The notes: generated by a model from the sequence alone, not told the origin. A DNA stretch of 64,000 bases from Bradysia coprophila (GCF_014529535.1 NC_050735.1:8877739-8941738), one strand, 5' to 3'; shown: positions 31,436-45,349, numbered from the stretch's first letter. Numbers and translations are program-made.

Positions 31436-33249
31436 CTAGTGAAGATTGAAGGTTTCCTATTTCGACGAACATTTCGAATTATAACTACTTTTCTAGTAAA
31501 CTCACGAAAATAGTGCGAAAATGAAAAAGCCTCGGAAAAACCAATGACGTAATAAATAAATAAAAACAATGCGGAAAAATCTTACATTTCTACACTCAAA
31601 CGAGTTACGAAATATGTCGTATTGTGACACTCGGTTGCAGAAAGTTCTATATGCGAAGCATACCTTTTTTCTACATCGTCATATCATTTTACACACCAAA
31701 TTTTTTTTACACTATTTTCATGTACACCAAAAATGTTCAAAGTAATTTATGCGAGAGTACAAGCCCCGAAATAAATAAAATGAAAAAAAGAGAAGAAGAA
31801 AAAAAAAGTTAACAACAATTTGAAACCATATAAGATAGTACTAACTGACTAAACAGATGCTAAATAGCCGGTGTATTTTATTTTTAATTTATCGAAAATT
31901 AGGTCAAGCAAATGTTATTTTAGCAGTGAAATTTATTTAACTTTTAATGTGAAATGATGGATAGGTGTACTGTACATAGGTATACGCAACATAGTACACA
32001 TAACATTGTTAATTAAGAATAAAGTTGCTATTTAAATTCGATGGATGGATGGATCAATTTTAACAATCTAACCGCTTATACGGGCAATCAAAAAAATTTG
32101 AAAAATTGGGATACATTCAATTGGTTCTTCTAACTCAAGAAAATTTTCTAATAAAGAAACCAAAGCAAAATATTTCTATTTATTGTGCTATACGTGTACA
32201 CACGAATCATCACTTCTAGCATGCACATAAAAATGTTAGGAAAAGAATTATTGCAAACAGGAAAAAAACCAGTACGTTTGGCACAATGTTCATTGTAAGT
32301 TGAAAAAAAAAACTAGTTTCACGCGAAAAAAACGAACGACTTAACTTCGTATGGCATATCAAAGTAGAGCAAATTTCATATAAAGTACAACGTGTTTATG
32401 AAAACTTACTGTTTCGAACAAGTTCTGGCAAAGAAAACTGTATTGCGTTTCATTAAGATCGCCTCACAAAATTGACACACACACGGTCGGGTTTTCCATT
32501 TGTATGAAAATCCAGTAGAATTTCTAATCGCATTTGCGTTTCAAATGTTTTAAAAACGGCTATCAGCATCTGTTATTGACAATGTTTACAAAAATATAAT
32601 CGAGAATATCTACGGCTAGCATTGTCTTGCATAATAAAATGTTTTAAAAAAATGAAGTACAAGATTTGGTGTCAAATAACACTGTGCAATAGTTTAGTCG
32701 TTATGTCCCTAACGTTTGCCGTTTCTCAAACCTTAAAATATGCCTTAATGTATTGGACCTTAGTCCTTCAAGCTTCGGTTCAAAACTTATGTAAGATTGT
32801 TACATTCAGTTACAGTTAATGTCAACCAAATTTGTATTAAAGTTTCCTTCGATTGGTCTGCTCATACAAACACACTGTTTTATATGAGTCTGTAATAAAG
32901 ACTGTTTGTGTTTATACGGTTTTCATAGTCCGAAGTTCCCGTGTCGTAGTATTAAATCCAGCTGAATAAAACCCGAATTCGGTTGACTGGATATATGCTA
33001 GCTCGCTTCGTTCGACATTAATTTCATTCTATAAGTTATATTAAGATTGACGTGAATGCAAGATATTATTTTAGTTCCTGTATGTTAGTTCATTCTCGTT
33101 CAAGGGATGGTAAGAGGAAAATATCGGAAAATGTATTAAGTTTTCACATATTATCTAACGTTCTTCCTTCCAACTTCGGACTCTACTTTACGTTAACATA
33201 TTGTGGAAATTACACTATGTTTTTAAGCTGACAGACTATGCATAGCGTA
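31436..33249. other. Putative intron 1 of the ZP gene, no feature seen
   Basis: AT-rich, no coding signal. Contains a short ATGG run (32040-32052). Confidence 0.35.
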
Positions 33250-33280
33250 GTTTGTTTGTTTGTTTGTTTGTTTGTTTGTT
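33250..33280 (+). repeat. (TTTG)n microsatellite
   Basis: About seven and a half perfect TTTG units. Confidence 0.9.
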
Positions 33281-34204
33281 ATCATCGCATACTGTTAGAA
33301 GTCCAACGAAATACAGTGTATCAACAATGAATGTAAAACTGCATATTATCGGAATTATGAGCATTATAATCGAATGTCAATCAAATAATCTTTTCTGAAT
33401 TGAACCATGTAAATAAATAAACTAACTATCTAATAATACATTTCGGTCTCTGGGTTCCGATCATCATTCTTGACTGGTTCCATAATTCATATCGAACTAT
33501 TATGAACAAATTAGTCTGTATCTGTTGCCACATTACCATAAGTACTGCTAAAGCACCAGCAGCAACCTGCAACCATAGTATATAGACCGTGAGATATGAA
33601 AAGAAATTAATTTTTCGATGGTAAAAACACATGAATGAAAAATAAATATAAAATGCAAAAAAAAACACCGACTTGATATCACAGATGATAATGTCTCAAT
33701 AGATTTTAATAGTTTTGCATTTCTTTAATGATGTGACCAACACATTTTTTTTTGTTCTTCCTCTTCACTACACAAACATTCTTTTCATTAACATTATTGG
33801 ATTGGTGTGTCTATTTTTCCATCAAAAAATAAATATCCGACGCTCTCTCGTGTATATTGTAATAGGTAGCTCTGGTGTATTTTTACTTTTTGTTTCGTAA
33901 CATTTTCCCCACAAAGATAACGGTACGTCCGATTATCAATTTTTATTATATTGAATTAAAGAAATGTATTAAGTGAATCGGTATTGTGCTGGTAGTGTGT
34001 GGATTGTGATTGTTACCATTTCTCTTATTCTTATTTTTTTGTTGACATGAAATCGCTAACAATTTGCTTGGTTGGAGATGACATTAATTGATTGTGATTA
34101 AAGAGAGTGTACGATTTATTTGGAGTTGATCTTACCGACAAGTTTACTTTTATTAACTGCTAAGCAATCACATCTACATTCAATGAATGATGATCTCTGT
34201 TTAA

Positions 34205-34765
34205 ATAGGAAAATTTACAGCAAAAATAATGAAGTAGAAGATTAGGTATCTGCAGTGCCTATTTGGTAAATTCATTTACCGATTTTGCTAAAATAACCAA
34301 AATTTCCTAAAATTTATCAAAAATTACCGAAATTTACTGAAAATTTAGTGAATTAACTGGAACGGAACTTTGTAGCAAAACTAATGAAGTAAAAGATTTG
34401 GTAGCCACAGTTGCCTATTATTGGTGGATTCATTTACCTAATTTACCAAAGTCTACAAAATTCCCTCAAATTTATCAAAAAATACCAAAAGTTTACTGAA
34501 TTCACCTGAACGGAAAATCTGAAATTTTTATAACAAAAGTAATGAAGTAGAAGATTTGATACCACAGTGTCTATTATAGGTAAATTGATTTACCAAATAG
34601 ACTAAAATTCACCAAAATTTATCAAAAATGTATCAAAAATTTACTGAATTTACCAAAGCGGAATTTCGGTAATTTTTGGTAAATTTTAGAAAATTCGGTA
34701 AATGAATCATGGTCACCAATCATTGGACGGATTCTTAAAACAAAACGAAGTAACAGATTGTGTCG
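34205..34765 (+). repeat. Tandem repeat of about 155-165 bp, three and a half copies
   Basis: Units begin at about 34225, 34380, 34540 and 34740, each with AA(T/C)GAAGTA.(A/C)AGATT, then CACAGT(T)GCCTATTA, ATTTACC, TTTATCAAAAA and TTTACTGAA. The lead motif is the end sequence of the AAATGAAGTAAAAGATT MITE family (see 51573-51763), so this looks like a tandemly amplified MITE. Confidence 0.65.
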
Positions 34766-35809
34766 TGATGTGTCCAATCCTCTTACCGTTTATAAAAAGT
34801 TAAACTTTCAATCAGCACATGGCTTTCATTTACAATTATATCTCCTAATCTCAATAAAATCATCGAAAGTCACTATCAAACGAGTGCAATTAATCGCTGA
34901 ACAAGGTTAAATTTCTGTAAAAAATAATTGGCCACAAAATAAAATCAAACCAACTGAACGAAAATAAATCAAATTAAGAGACGCGCATTAAATTTCACAC
35001 CGCGCGCAGATTTTTTCTTCTTGTATCATGTCTCCAACGTATAAATATTTTTATGAAATTTTCATTAACAAGTGAGAAGAAGAAGAAGAAAAAAGAAATT
35101 TTCTAGTCATGCTTGTTAAGCTCTCTATTAATGATAAAAAAAGCTGGAACATAAGTTTGCACCATGAAATCCATCGTTATATTTAGCTACATTATTCATA
35201 TTATACGTTTGTAATCGCCATTAATTTACGATGTATAGACAAAACAAGTAATAAAACATCAGCATGAAATCATTAATTAACGAAAAAATTTTATAATAAA
35301 ATAAAGTCTCTCGATTTTCATAAAACGGAAACTTATTAATCAAGCCAATGTATCGGTCTGTATACATACAAAACCAGTGTGTTCACCACATCAAAGAGAT
35401 TTCTAAAAAAATTGATTGAATGACCAATCTATTCAAAATCGGAATGTGTACATATAAAATATGGCGCACTCTCCGCATACATTTTGTAATTCCAGTTCAA
35501 CAATTTGCATGCAGAAGACGTTAAAAAAATGTGAACTGGCGAAAATACTACGAAGCCATCAGATGATAAGAAATATTATTCATTTTGATAAACTGCATCT
35601 CTATTTCCAGTTTGATTTTCTTTTGAGAAACTTTTACACATTTCATGATCAATGAACGTTCTATTACCTATCGACTCTGCCTACAATATTGCGCTCTGGT
35701 TCGATTAAAGTGAATAATAAAAGGACTTTAAATGTTGAAAGTGTTTAGCATTTGCCTCGCATATGTTTGGAAGTTACGCCAGATGAAGAAAAGCTATTTA
35801 TGTGGATCA

Positions 35810-36744
35810 TACACAGAGAAAATTCTTGGTTTAAATTGAAATCTTTTTTAGATTAGAAAAGGGACCGAGTGGGTTCCATCTTACCTTTTGGTAAATTCAG
35901 TAAATTTTTGGTAAATGCGTTTACCAATAATATGAAATGAACCCAATATTATTGGTAAACGCATTTACCAAAAATTTACTAAATTTACCAAAAGGTAAAC
36001 TCGGACCTCGGTAATCTTTTGGTAAATTTCACTAAATCTCTGTAGTTTTTGTCACATTTCAGCAAATTCTGTAAATGAGCTTACCAATAATCGGATATGC
36101 TTCATTTTTAATCTTTCTATAGGTATATGGAACTTAGTCTTTTGAAGTCAACTTTCCGAAAGATTTAATTGAAATCTTTCCAAACTCCAATTTTGACATT
36201 TGTAGATTTTTAAGAATTCAATTTTCTTTATGTTTAGTGTCTTACAGTCGGAGGCATTAAAATTTCTGCATGAATTTGCTTCAGCTGTTTTTCAGGTGAT
36301 CCACACATCCAATCAAAACCGTTTATACGATGGAAACTGCTACACACACGCACGAGGAAGTGGTAAAACCGTATAAGAGATTTTTTGATTATTTGTGTGG
36401 ATCAGTTGAAAAACATGTTATAGAAATGTTAAATGTTTATTTAGTTGTTTCTGACGGTCGACTGAGGACGGGGAGTTCTAGAGCAGCGTTTTCGAATCAT
36501 CACAACGTCCACATCATCTTTATTCACATTGATTAATAATCAACATTGATTTGTTTGGTTCAGAGAAAAAACTGACTTCCGAGGTACCAAATCTTTGTTT
36601 TGACGAGTGGGGAGTGACGAGGACAGTATTTCTATTTGTCACGTATACTTTCTTACTTGAATTTCCAAATTTTAAACTTAAATCTTGGGAAGAATTCCAA
36701 TTTTATAGACTCTAACCAAAAGGCCCAGGATTTTTCTCGGTGTA
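35810..36744. mobile_element. 935-bp inverted-repeat element with CACMGAGAAAA ends
   Basis: Left end TACACAGAGAAAATTCTTGG, right end (reverse complement) TACACCGAGAAAAATCCTGG. GAAATCTTT/AAAGATTTAATTGAAATC blocks recur inside. No transposase is recognised. The end is shared with the repeat at 10100-10345. A large internal palindrome is at 35881-35998. Confidence 0.6.
35881..35998. repeat. 118-bp near-perfect palindrome (54-bp arms)
   Basis: Arms 35881-35934 and 35945-35998 pair with a single mismatch around a 10-nt loop. Each arm repeats TTTTGGTAAAT and GTTTACCAATAAT. Transcribed, it would give a long hairpin of Dicer-substrate size; the sequence is also related to the 34.2-34.8 kb tandem repeat. 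Confidence 0.8.
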
Positions 36745-39700
36745 CAAATACGTGTATATAATGAGGATGTAAAGTTATTCAATTTATAAATGAATTGATA
36801 AGATAAATGCCTTTTCTGTGTACCGATGTCTTGTTCAGCTCATATGTATGTTTTATTCAGTAGTAATATTGATTCAGGTCAATTAGTTTTTACACCACTT
36901 TCATTAAACAGTGCAGACACGGTATAATGATGATCGTTTTTTTTGTGGTATACATGCATATAATATGCACACCGTGTGCACACTTACAATTTTTTTTTAC
37001 TCTATTTTGTTGAATTAAAAAAAAAACTTTTGTTAAACAAACATCAGACGACATAGACACACAGGTAATAAGATTCCTTAACGATGTAATAATAAGATAT
37101 TCAAATATATGCTTAGCATAACATTGTCGTTCTTATTAATTAAATAAAATGAATATTTACGTTTGCACTAGCAAGAGCTGAATTCATTTGCGATAAGTTA
37201 TCTGTTATATGTTCGAGCAATATGGAATACATCAGCAATCGTTGCTGCTGTTTCTGACGATATTATATACGAATAAATACTGAAAATGGAGAATGGAACT
37301 TGAAACTTGAAAATAAAATTTCAAACATTTTTCTTTCTACGACAGAACAATTCTAATCATAATTTTATATCACAATCGTTTCATTTACATGTTTGTTAAA
37401 TACGCGTGATGTACCTTCAACACTTTTTTTTTCTCTCGAAATTGTTTCGTTTATAGAATAGACCAACTACAATCATCCATTCAATTGCCCATAAATTATC
37501 TGTGCCACTCCTATATGATGCCAAATGTGATAAAGCTAATTAATAAGCAAAAGAAAGAGAGAAGAACTGAAAAAAAAACTTCTTTTTTGATTAATATCTT
37601 TTGAATTAATTTTTGGAGAGGCAAAAAATTGTATTAAGATCGAGAACCATTCGAAATATGTTTGTTAAACTGTTCAATTTAGCACAGTTTTCTACACTTC
37701 TCTATCGTCTCATTTGGCTTTCGGCTTTTCAGACAAGTTTTGCGGAAAAAAACAATGAGGTTTTTGTTCAGCCCATTTTTTTTTCTCGAAGCATTTAAAT
37801 TGAAGCTGTAAATTGTGTACAGCAAACCGATACGAATTTGTTTCACAGATGAACAGCTCGCAGCGTTAAGCGCCTATATCCATCTGTCATCGACTATGAT
37901 GATAAAAATAAGCAATTGACCCCTAGCTAAAGCTGTCTTATGTAGGAAAATTTATGTTGAAACAAGTGAAGTAAAAGATTTTTTTTCGGTCAGCAAAAAA
38001 ACTTTAGATCAAATGAAGTAATAGATTTGATAATTGTTCTAATGATATGCATGTCATAAGTAAATGGTTTATCAATGGGAATATAAATGCATGCCAATGT
38101 ATACGCGATGTAAATTCAACGTTAAAATTTATATCTAAAAAACGCGCCATTACAAAAATGTCACATTCTGTAACGCACGACTCACATTTTACGTTTCCAT
38201 TAATAACTTTTGATAGTAACGAAATAATCTGTGAAACGCGACTAACAGTGAAATGGCCCATACATAACTAAGCGAAGAAAGTTTTTGTCAAAATCATTGA
38301 ATTTTTTCGGTTAAAATTTTGCCTCGCTCACAGGTGTGGAACAGAGATCTCACGATTTGAATAAACCAAGTCTTTACACAATGTTCAATACACACATCGA
38401 TGCAAACCGCAAACGTATTTCAACTGACAATTATTGCCCCAATTGCTTCAAAGACAAGAAAGTAAAAATGATATAAAAATTCAAAAGGTAGTCGACCGTC
38501 ATCCTCGTCGACACCAACTACAATTTAAAATTGTGTAAAAACTCAAATTGTTTCCTTACAAATTCGAAGATAAAAAAGTGAATGACTATCTTGCCACTTG
38601 CATCGGGTCTTGTATATAAATGTAATGATGTCCGTGTATAATTGTGAATTAATCCGAGCCGAACAAATAACTTAATTAATTAAAAGATTGGCCACCCAAA
38701 AAATGACTTTAACGCAGCGTGTGCACCACAATTTCATGCTGGATATTTTAATCTGAAATTTGTTCTTCAAACAGTCGCTGGTGTTGTTACTTTCCGGCTT
38801 TTGAAAGTATTAAAATTATCTAAAATCTATTGTTCCTACATTAAATGAAAAAAGAAAGAGAAACAAATTCTATTCATATTGATTAACATTCATAAAAACC
38901 ACAGCTTTAACAGTCAAAGCGAAGAGGGAAAAAAAATCATAATAAAACAGAAGAATGTAACACCATTAAACGAATGACTGTAAAAGCGACATAAAACATA
39001 TCTCGGATCATAAATAAGTCTCACAATAAATAAATTCTAAAATAATATTTTTTCTCAAAAATAGTCGTAATGGTATCCACAACCAAAATTCACATGACAA
39101 CGTTGTTCCGAAGTAAGTTAGTAGTGAGAAAAGAACTTTCACATCGATGTGGTATGCAGCGTATAATACAAAATAAAATCTATATTGCATCGAAAGAAGG
39201 TGAAGGTCCCTGCACTTCAGAATAAAAAGACCAAAGAACGACCTTCTAAAAAAAGTAGAAGCAGTTTTGCTTTGTTGAGCTTTTCTACTTTTCTCTTCTA
39301 AAGTGCCTGCAACATCGATAATCGTGGCTCGAAATTGTTGTTGGTTTCTTTTTATTATTATTTTAATTTTGTTTTCTTCGTTGTTTATGGATGGATCTGA
39401 AAGGTATATTGGGATAGGTATATAATGCCAGCGCAATAGAATGCAATTATGGTGCATCAATCCGTATACACTACACGTACATTTTTTTTGTTACAAACAA
39501 CAAAACTGGTTATGATTTTTCTCTTTTTCTTTGTTTTACACATTAAACAAAAAATAAATAAATAATTATTATGACTGTGATGTAACCGCATCGTATTATA
39601 AACATACGTATACCCCATCTAAATGTCGTCAACCGATTACGATTAAAATACCTTACTAATAATCAATCGTCTGATCATAGGAATATTTAATTTGAGGAAA

Positions 39701-40695
39701 GTGAATTTCATGGGAAAGCATTAATTAAACGAACAAAAAAAAAATTTAACGAGAAAAAAAAACCGATTCGTTTTGTCAACTTATACCCGCGCGAATCATG
39801 TAGCAAAATCATTGACCGGAAGCTAATTATCTGACACACTGACTCGCTTTCTTTGACTGTAGTCATGACCAACATCTTTAACAGTAATGTAATTTAATGT
39901 GTGTACATATAGCAAACTGAGAGGATTGAAATTTATAAACAATTTTAAATTAAAATTGAACGAAAAGTTCTCTTCACTCTCGCGTGTACCGTAGGCAATT
40001 TTTTTACAATTTATTTTATTTTTTCCGCCACTGATTGACCGGCTCTCGAACGCGATTATTATAAATATTTATATTTCAATTTACATTTTGTAAATTACAA
40101 ATATAATTTAATGGACTTCGTTCCGAATTGTATCTGATTGATGGAATTGATAAATTGATTGAAGAAATAGCTAATAATATCGAAGAAATAAGTATTTACA
40201 ACGCACTTCAAGCATGAGTGCTAAATAGAGTAACTGAAACAGATCATACAAATTTTAGCACTGGATTTGGAAAATTTGTTGAAAAAAATGCATAAAAATA
40301 GTAGTCTATTTGACAGCTGTCACTACGATCACTCATGCTTGTAGGGCGTTGGAATTTACATTCTTTGCTAAAACTGTATACTCCTTTTTAAGGGACGAAA
40401 GAATACATTACAGATATTTTCGATATTTTTACATGCATTTTGAAGTGAGTATAGCTCAACGAAGTAAAGGGGTATGTCACATTAATGAATCATAGGAAAA
40501 AAGAAATTCCATTCGTTTAGCTTCATTTAACTTCGAGGAAACTTTAGTCATTTCATGTGCACGTACTTGCACCCATACTAAATTTGACAATATTGAAACG
40601 AGACAAAATCTCAAAGATTTGAAGAGATTTCTCCATTCATCAATTGCACTTTTAAAGCTCTCTTGTAGTTATTATTTACCTTCTTATAAAGTCAT
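36745..40695. other. Putative intron 1 of the ZP gene with one MITE copy
   Basis: 37943-38060 is a copy of the AAATGAAGTAAAAGATT family (GAAACAAGTGAAGTAAAAGA, GATCAAATGAAGTAATAGAT, AATGATATGCATGTC). The 150-codon minus-strand frame at 39008-39460 is low-complexity and not recognised. No host exon is visible. Confidence 0.4.
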
Positions 40696-40803
40696 CGTTC
40701 AGGAACTCTTCGTTAAGTTTCACTGGTGAGAATTTTGACACTTCTTTCATATAAAATATGTCAAAATCTTCACTTTGGGTAACGAATTTTTAGTTCCTGA
40801 ACG
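40696..40803. mobile_element. 108-bp MITE-like inverted repeat
   Basis: CGTTCAGGAACT (40696) and AGTTCCTGAACG (ending 40803), with AATTTTGACA / TGTCAAAAT pairing near the loop; arms about 48 bp at roughly 75% identity. Confidence 0.65.
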
Positions 40804-40819
40804 AGTTGTTGAAAAACGG

Positions 40820-41130
40820 CGGCCAGTACTTTGACTTTCTATGACTCCCGCGACTTTTCGAATAGATCCAGGACTTTCCGGATATCGCAGAATTTTCATA
40901 ACTTCGTGACTTTTCGTAGCGTCACTTTTCGTTACTTTTTCGTGACATTGGTGACTTTTCGTGACTTTCTGTGAGTTTCCGATACCTTACAGAATTTCCC
41001 CGGACTTTCCGGTACTTTCCGTGATTTTCATGACGTGAACTTCCGTGAATCACTATGTGACTTTTCGGACTGTACTCGACTTTTTGAATTTCTGGATGAC
41101 TTAGTGACTTTCCGGATGAATTTCTGACTT
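40820..41130. repeat. Degenerate GTGACTTTTCGTG-type tandem array
   Basis: GACTTTCCGG, GTGACTTTTCGT and variants recur about every 12-24 bp over 300 bp without a fixed period, as in a decayed minisatellite. The 76-codon minus-strand frame at 40922-41152 (SHEKSPMSRKSNEK) is a by-product. Confidence 0.55.
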
Positions 41131-44100
41131 TTATCGCAAACAACACACACATGCATGTGGGGGGAAAATAGGAAATTCTAACAACATCGAAATTTTCTAC
41201 CAGAGCGAAGCGAGAGCTGTAATTCGCTCGAGGGTATAAACAACTATTTCTTTTAGTGTTTCCCAGTAAATACTTTAAGCAGATACCGGTTTTATATGAT
41301 ACCCTGATATCATATCGACTTTCTTCTATCTGCTTTCCTCATTTATCAAAAACATCTGCTACGATAAACGGATTGACCGAATTGAACTTGTATTACGATT
41401 TCTTTATCTAATTTCATTGTTTGGTTGTTTTTTTTTCTTCTCCTTTCATCGTTTCGTTCAAATACTATAGGCTGATGCATGGTTTATAAAACGTTGTATA
41501 TACAATTAATTAACCGATGATTTATGTTTCGATTTATGAAAAACAACAACAACAACAAGCCATAAAGCGAAAATAAAATAATAACTCAAATAAACCGATT
41601 GACATAGATCGATATTTTTCACCTCTATTGTTGAACGTCTTCTAGTTTCACTTCTTCTCCAAATTTAATCTACCGTTGTAATCTATTTTAGAAATTATAC
41701 ACGTTGCAAACGCATGTTCAATAAAAGTAAAATTGAAACTGAAAGTCTGATTATTATTTCGTTTTAATCAAACAACAACAAAAACCTATTGAATGTCAGC
41801 GGACGACGAAGAAATTTTCATCAAAAAACATTTTTTTTTTGTAACAATGGCTAGCCGATGAAGCGTGAAATTTAAAGAAAGAAAGAAAAAAAACGTAAAA
41901 AACTCGTGTCTCAAGAGTGTTAGTTTTATGGATTTTGTCTGCATTTTAAATGAGCAAAAACGCGACTATCAAATTTAAATAAAGAAAAAAAAATCAAATT
42001 AAATATTTACCAGCTAGCAAATAAAGCAGACAAGTTTTCTTCTTAAAATACGAACAGAAAGACAAAAAACTTTTTTTTTAGAAATCATGCAAACTGCACG
42101 TAGAACACGGGAAATGTTTTTGCAGTACATACATCATCACTTAAGAACTTTTCGTGAAACTTTATGCTTCAAGTGTTACACTAACTTAGAGCATGTTTAA
42201 CGCCTGTCAGAAAATTAAATGAAGAACACACAGTCAAAGAATTTCATGGAAACTTTCTCCTTTATTTTCACTTCCCTCGACCAGAACTAAAATTATAATT
42301 TTGTCTGTGGGATGGCTAATGGAAGCTTGAAGATGAAGTGGGAACTTTTTAGAATATTTCCTCGCTATTTTCACTTGATGTTTAAATTGTTTTAGATCTT
42401 TTGAGTTTCAACTTTTGTTTCAACGAATTTTGTACCCCATGTTGAATGCGCTTTTTTTTTAAGATGTTCAGTACTCAACGGGTTTCATAAATTTAGTACA
42501 TTAAGAGCGTTAAGAGGGTGGAAGTATTTATTTAACAAAAGTGTTTCATACATTTCTGTAATTGTACGTGGGAAGAGGGTATACAATTCGTCATTTTTGG
42601 CAGTCGTATCTTTATTATTGTCTTCATTTTTCGGTATCTCATCAAGATTCATCTGTAACATTCCGATAACCTTTTGCTAAATTATGACAAATTTATTACT
42701 TTCGCTTGTGGTTGACATCCTATTCACTTATAGAACAGACTAATAACCACCCACCACGTTCAATGTTAACAAACAAAAAAATATCAACCGAACACGGATA
42801 CCACGCAAGTTTGACGCATCGACAAATAATTCAGAAAAAAAAATTGTCTCAAAAAAATAACTTTCTCTTTTCTATGCTCTCAGATTACACAACATTTCGA
42901 AACCCAAACGATCGTGATGAGGTCATTGATATATATATGTTCTGTTATAAGATCCAACGATTTACGTTGTTTCACTGAAAGTTAAGTTCTAAAATTAGAT
43001 ATTAAGTTTTATATCAAGAAACATTTCATCCGGAACGTGTTTAAATATATCAACGACGTTATATATATGCATGAAACTATATATATATGAAACCTTTCAT
43101 GCTTTCGTGTAAATATTAAGTTGAGGTATAACAACACCAATGTGTATAATAATGTAAAAGCGAAGAGAATAAAGGTAAAGTTAATTTCCCTTTCAACGAA
43201 AAACGTGTTGACCTATTTAACAAATATTTTTGTTTGTTTTTTTTTTTGTTTACAGAATGGATATCAAAAAACAAGTTGAAAACGTAATTGATCAACCGAC
43301 CATAAAAGGCTTAAATTCCCCTAAAAAAGTTTTTTTTTAAACTTGTATCGCAGCAATTTTCGTCTTTAAACGCCGCACCGGTTTTTATACCATATATATT
43401 CACATGTCTAATTAAATTCTGGACACATCTTCAACAGACCGTTTTATTAACTCAAAATATGAGAGACGACTTAAGGTGGTATTAATATATACACGAAATG
43501 CAAGGATTTTAATAAAAGAAAAACCCGAAAAATTCTCCGAACATATTTGGTGCACATATAATAACACAAAAAAACCGCAAATTAGTGAATGAATGAAGTC
43601 TATAATTACATTTTTGTTGGCTTTCGTTCGATTTCATTTCGTCTTCATTCAATTTCATTTATTTCTTTTGTACAATTTTTAGTGTTTTGTTGTTTCATTG
43701 TTTTATCGAATTGTTTTTCGTTGTACGAACCACAAAATTTTAAGTGCCACAGTCGGTTTGATATTGTCTAAAGAGAAAGTTTTGTTGTTTGCAAATGTAA
43801 TAAAAAAAAAGAATTTAATCAGAAAACGTTACGTATATGGTGAAGAGTTTGATTTAACGTTAACCATTATGCATCCACATTGTTTCGAGTTCTGACTTAG
43901 GGCACCGTAGTCAATGTTTTTTTTTTTTACTTCTTATACGGAGTCAAATTACCATTACCATTAATTTCAAAATGAAGACGTTATGTGTACACGGTGGGTT
44001 AAAAATCGAAATGTTTGTTCGCTGAATTTTTAGTCATACAATGCCGAACATAAACAATTGATAATTGTTTGTGTTATACGGTTGTTGTTCTGATAATGAC

Positions 44101-44590
44101 ACATTACGAGACATTAATTTAGAAACAATATCGCAATTGTGAAAAGTTTTTCGTTGCAACTATTACAACATTTACGGTTTGAAAGTTTACGTATTTTTTA
44201 TGTGTGCTACCACTCGTAATTTAGGTATTGCTCAAATTTAATTTTGATGGAAGCAAATTGATGTAGCGAATATTTTCTATTTATTAATGAATATGATTGA
44301 AATTGAACGGTTTCACTTGGGGGGCAGCAATCTTTTACTTTCAAAATATTAGAACTGTGCACATTTGCGAGTCAGAGTCGATAAGTGTGTATCATATCTG
44401 TTGAATGTTAGGTATGGTATACCACAATTACACCCTCCAATTCTATATACAACTGAAGAATGTAATGGAAATAATCCTGGAATGAGCGATATGAACATTT
44501 CAAGGTAATATAAATCCACAGGCATGGAACCAATCTCCTGTCAAAAAATTGACAGTACCCTACCGTGTCATAATTACACACCTAGAGCCT
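41131..44590. other. Putative intron 1 of the ZP gene, no feature seen
   Basis: AT-rich with small TA runs (43050-43090). No coding or structural signal supported. Confidence 0.35.
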
Positions 44591-44591
44591 A

Positions 44592-44626
44592 ATAAAGTAC
44601 TTTGCATTCGATGCCATAAATAACCA
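44592..44626 (-). repeat. Dispersed repeat, copy 3 of 3
   Basis: Reverse complement of the core at 1844 and 10472 (GCCTAATAAAGTACTTTGCA, then TTCGATGCCATAAAT). Confidence 0.55.
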
Positions 44627-44689
44627 TTATGCTACTAGAACTGTAAAACGGTATCTCGGTTCGAGATGGAATCCACGATCCGAGACGAA

Positions 44690-44954
44690 ATCAAGAACCT
44701 TGTTTGAAATGATATTATCACCCAGTACGATATCATCATCCAAATCGATATTGTCGTTCCGAAAAATTATCGTCCAGGACGATAATATCGTCCAATGGGT
44801 ATTTTCATCCAGGACGATATTATAGTCCAAAAAACGATATTATCGTTCAGAAAACGATATTATCGTTCAGAAAACGATATTATCGGTCAGAAAACGATAT
44901 TATCGTTCACAAAACGATATTATCGTTCAGAAAACGAGATTACCGTCTAAAAAA
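44690..44954. repeat. 20-bp minisatellite of palindromic ACGATATTATCGT units
   Basis: From 44829 to 44954 the 20-bp unit AAAACGATATTATCGTTCAG repeats about six times with few changes. Upstream (44690-44828) the same palindrome occurs in diverged form (GGACGATAATATCGTCC, TACGATATCATCATCC). Each unit is itself a near-perfect palindrome, so the array can form many small hairpins or bind a dimeric protein repeatedly. Confidence 0.85.
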
Positions 44955-45009
44955 CATCTGTATACGATGTTGACCGTGTAGAAATGTCACCTCTCCACAA
45001 GTAGTATTT

Positions 45010-45290
45010 TAGGAGTTTTTTGGTTGGTAAATCACTAATGGTGATGGCTAATTTAAGAAGTTTTTTAGGAGGTTTTTGTTCGCGTTCGAAAATGTTTTAA
45101 ATAATGTTTCAAGTCTGGAACTCTGAATAATGTTCACAATTGAGAGAGAACTTCAAAATGAAATTCCAATATGTAAAGAGTAAAGGAAAACCTCTGCGCC
45201 GCAGGTGAAATTTTTATGAGTCGTTTAGCAGCAATTACTTTTTAAGGTTAGAATGACATTTTAGGAGTTGTAGGAGACTTTAGAATGATT
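45010..45290 (+). repeat. Dispersed repeat, copy 2 (related to 28340-28640)
   Basis: Collinear with the 28.3-kb copy; see the shared blocks given there. A small hairpin (GTGTTACGGC / GCTGTAACAC) follows at 45296-45346. Confidence 0.6.
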
Positions 45291-45349
45291 TTACGTGTTA
45301 CGGCATGTTTCATTTTCATTTTCCCCTTCGGGTCGGGCTGTAACACCCC

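Noticed and set aside
39008..39460. 150-codon minus-strand frame
   Set aside because: Low-complexity, rich in F/L/I/Y/R as expected from AT-rich DNA; no domain and no splice context.
1757..41217. GAGCG(A/G)AGCGA motif at about 1757, 30730 and 41205
   Set aside because: Only 11-12 bp shared, with no common flanks; too short to call a family from this window.
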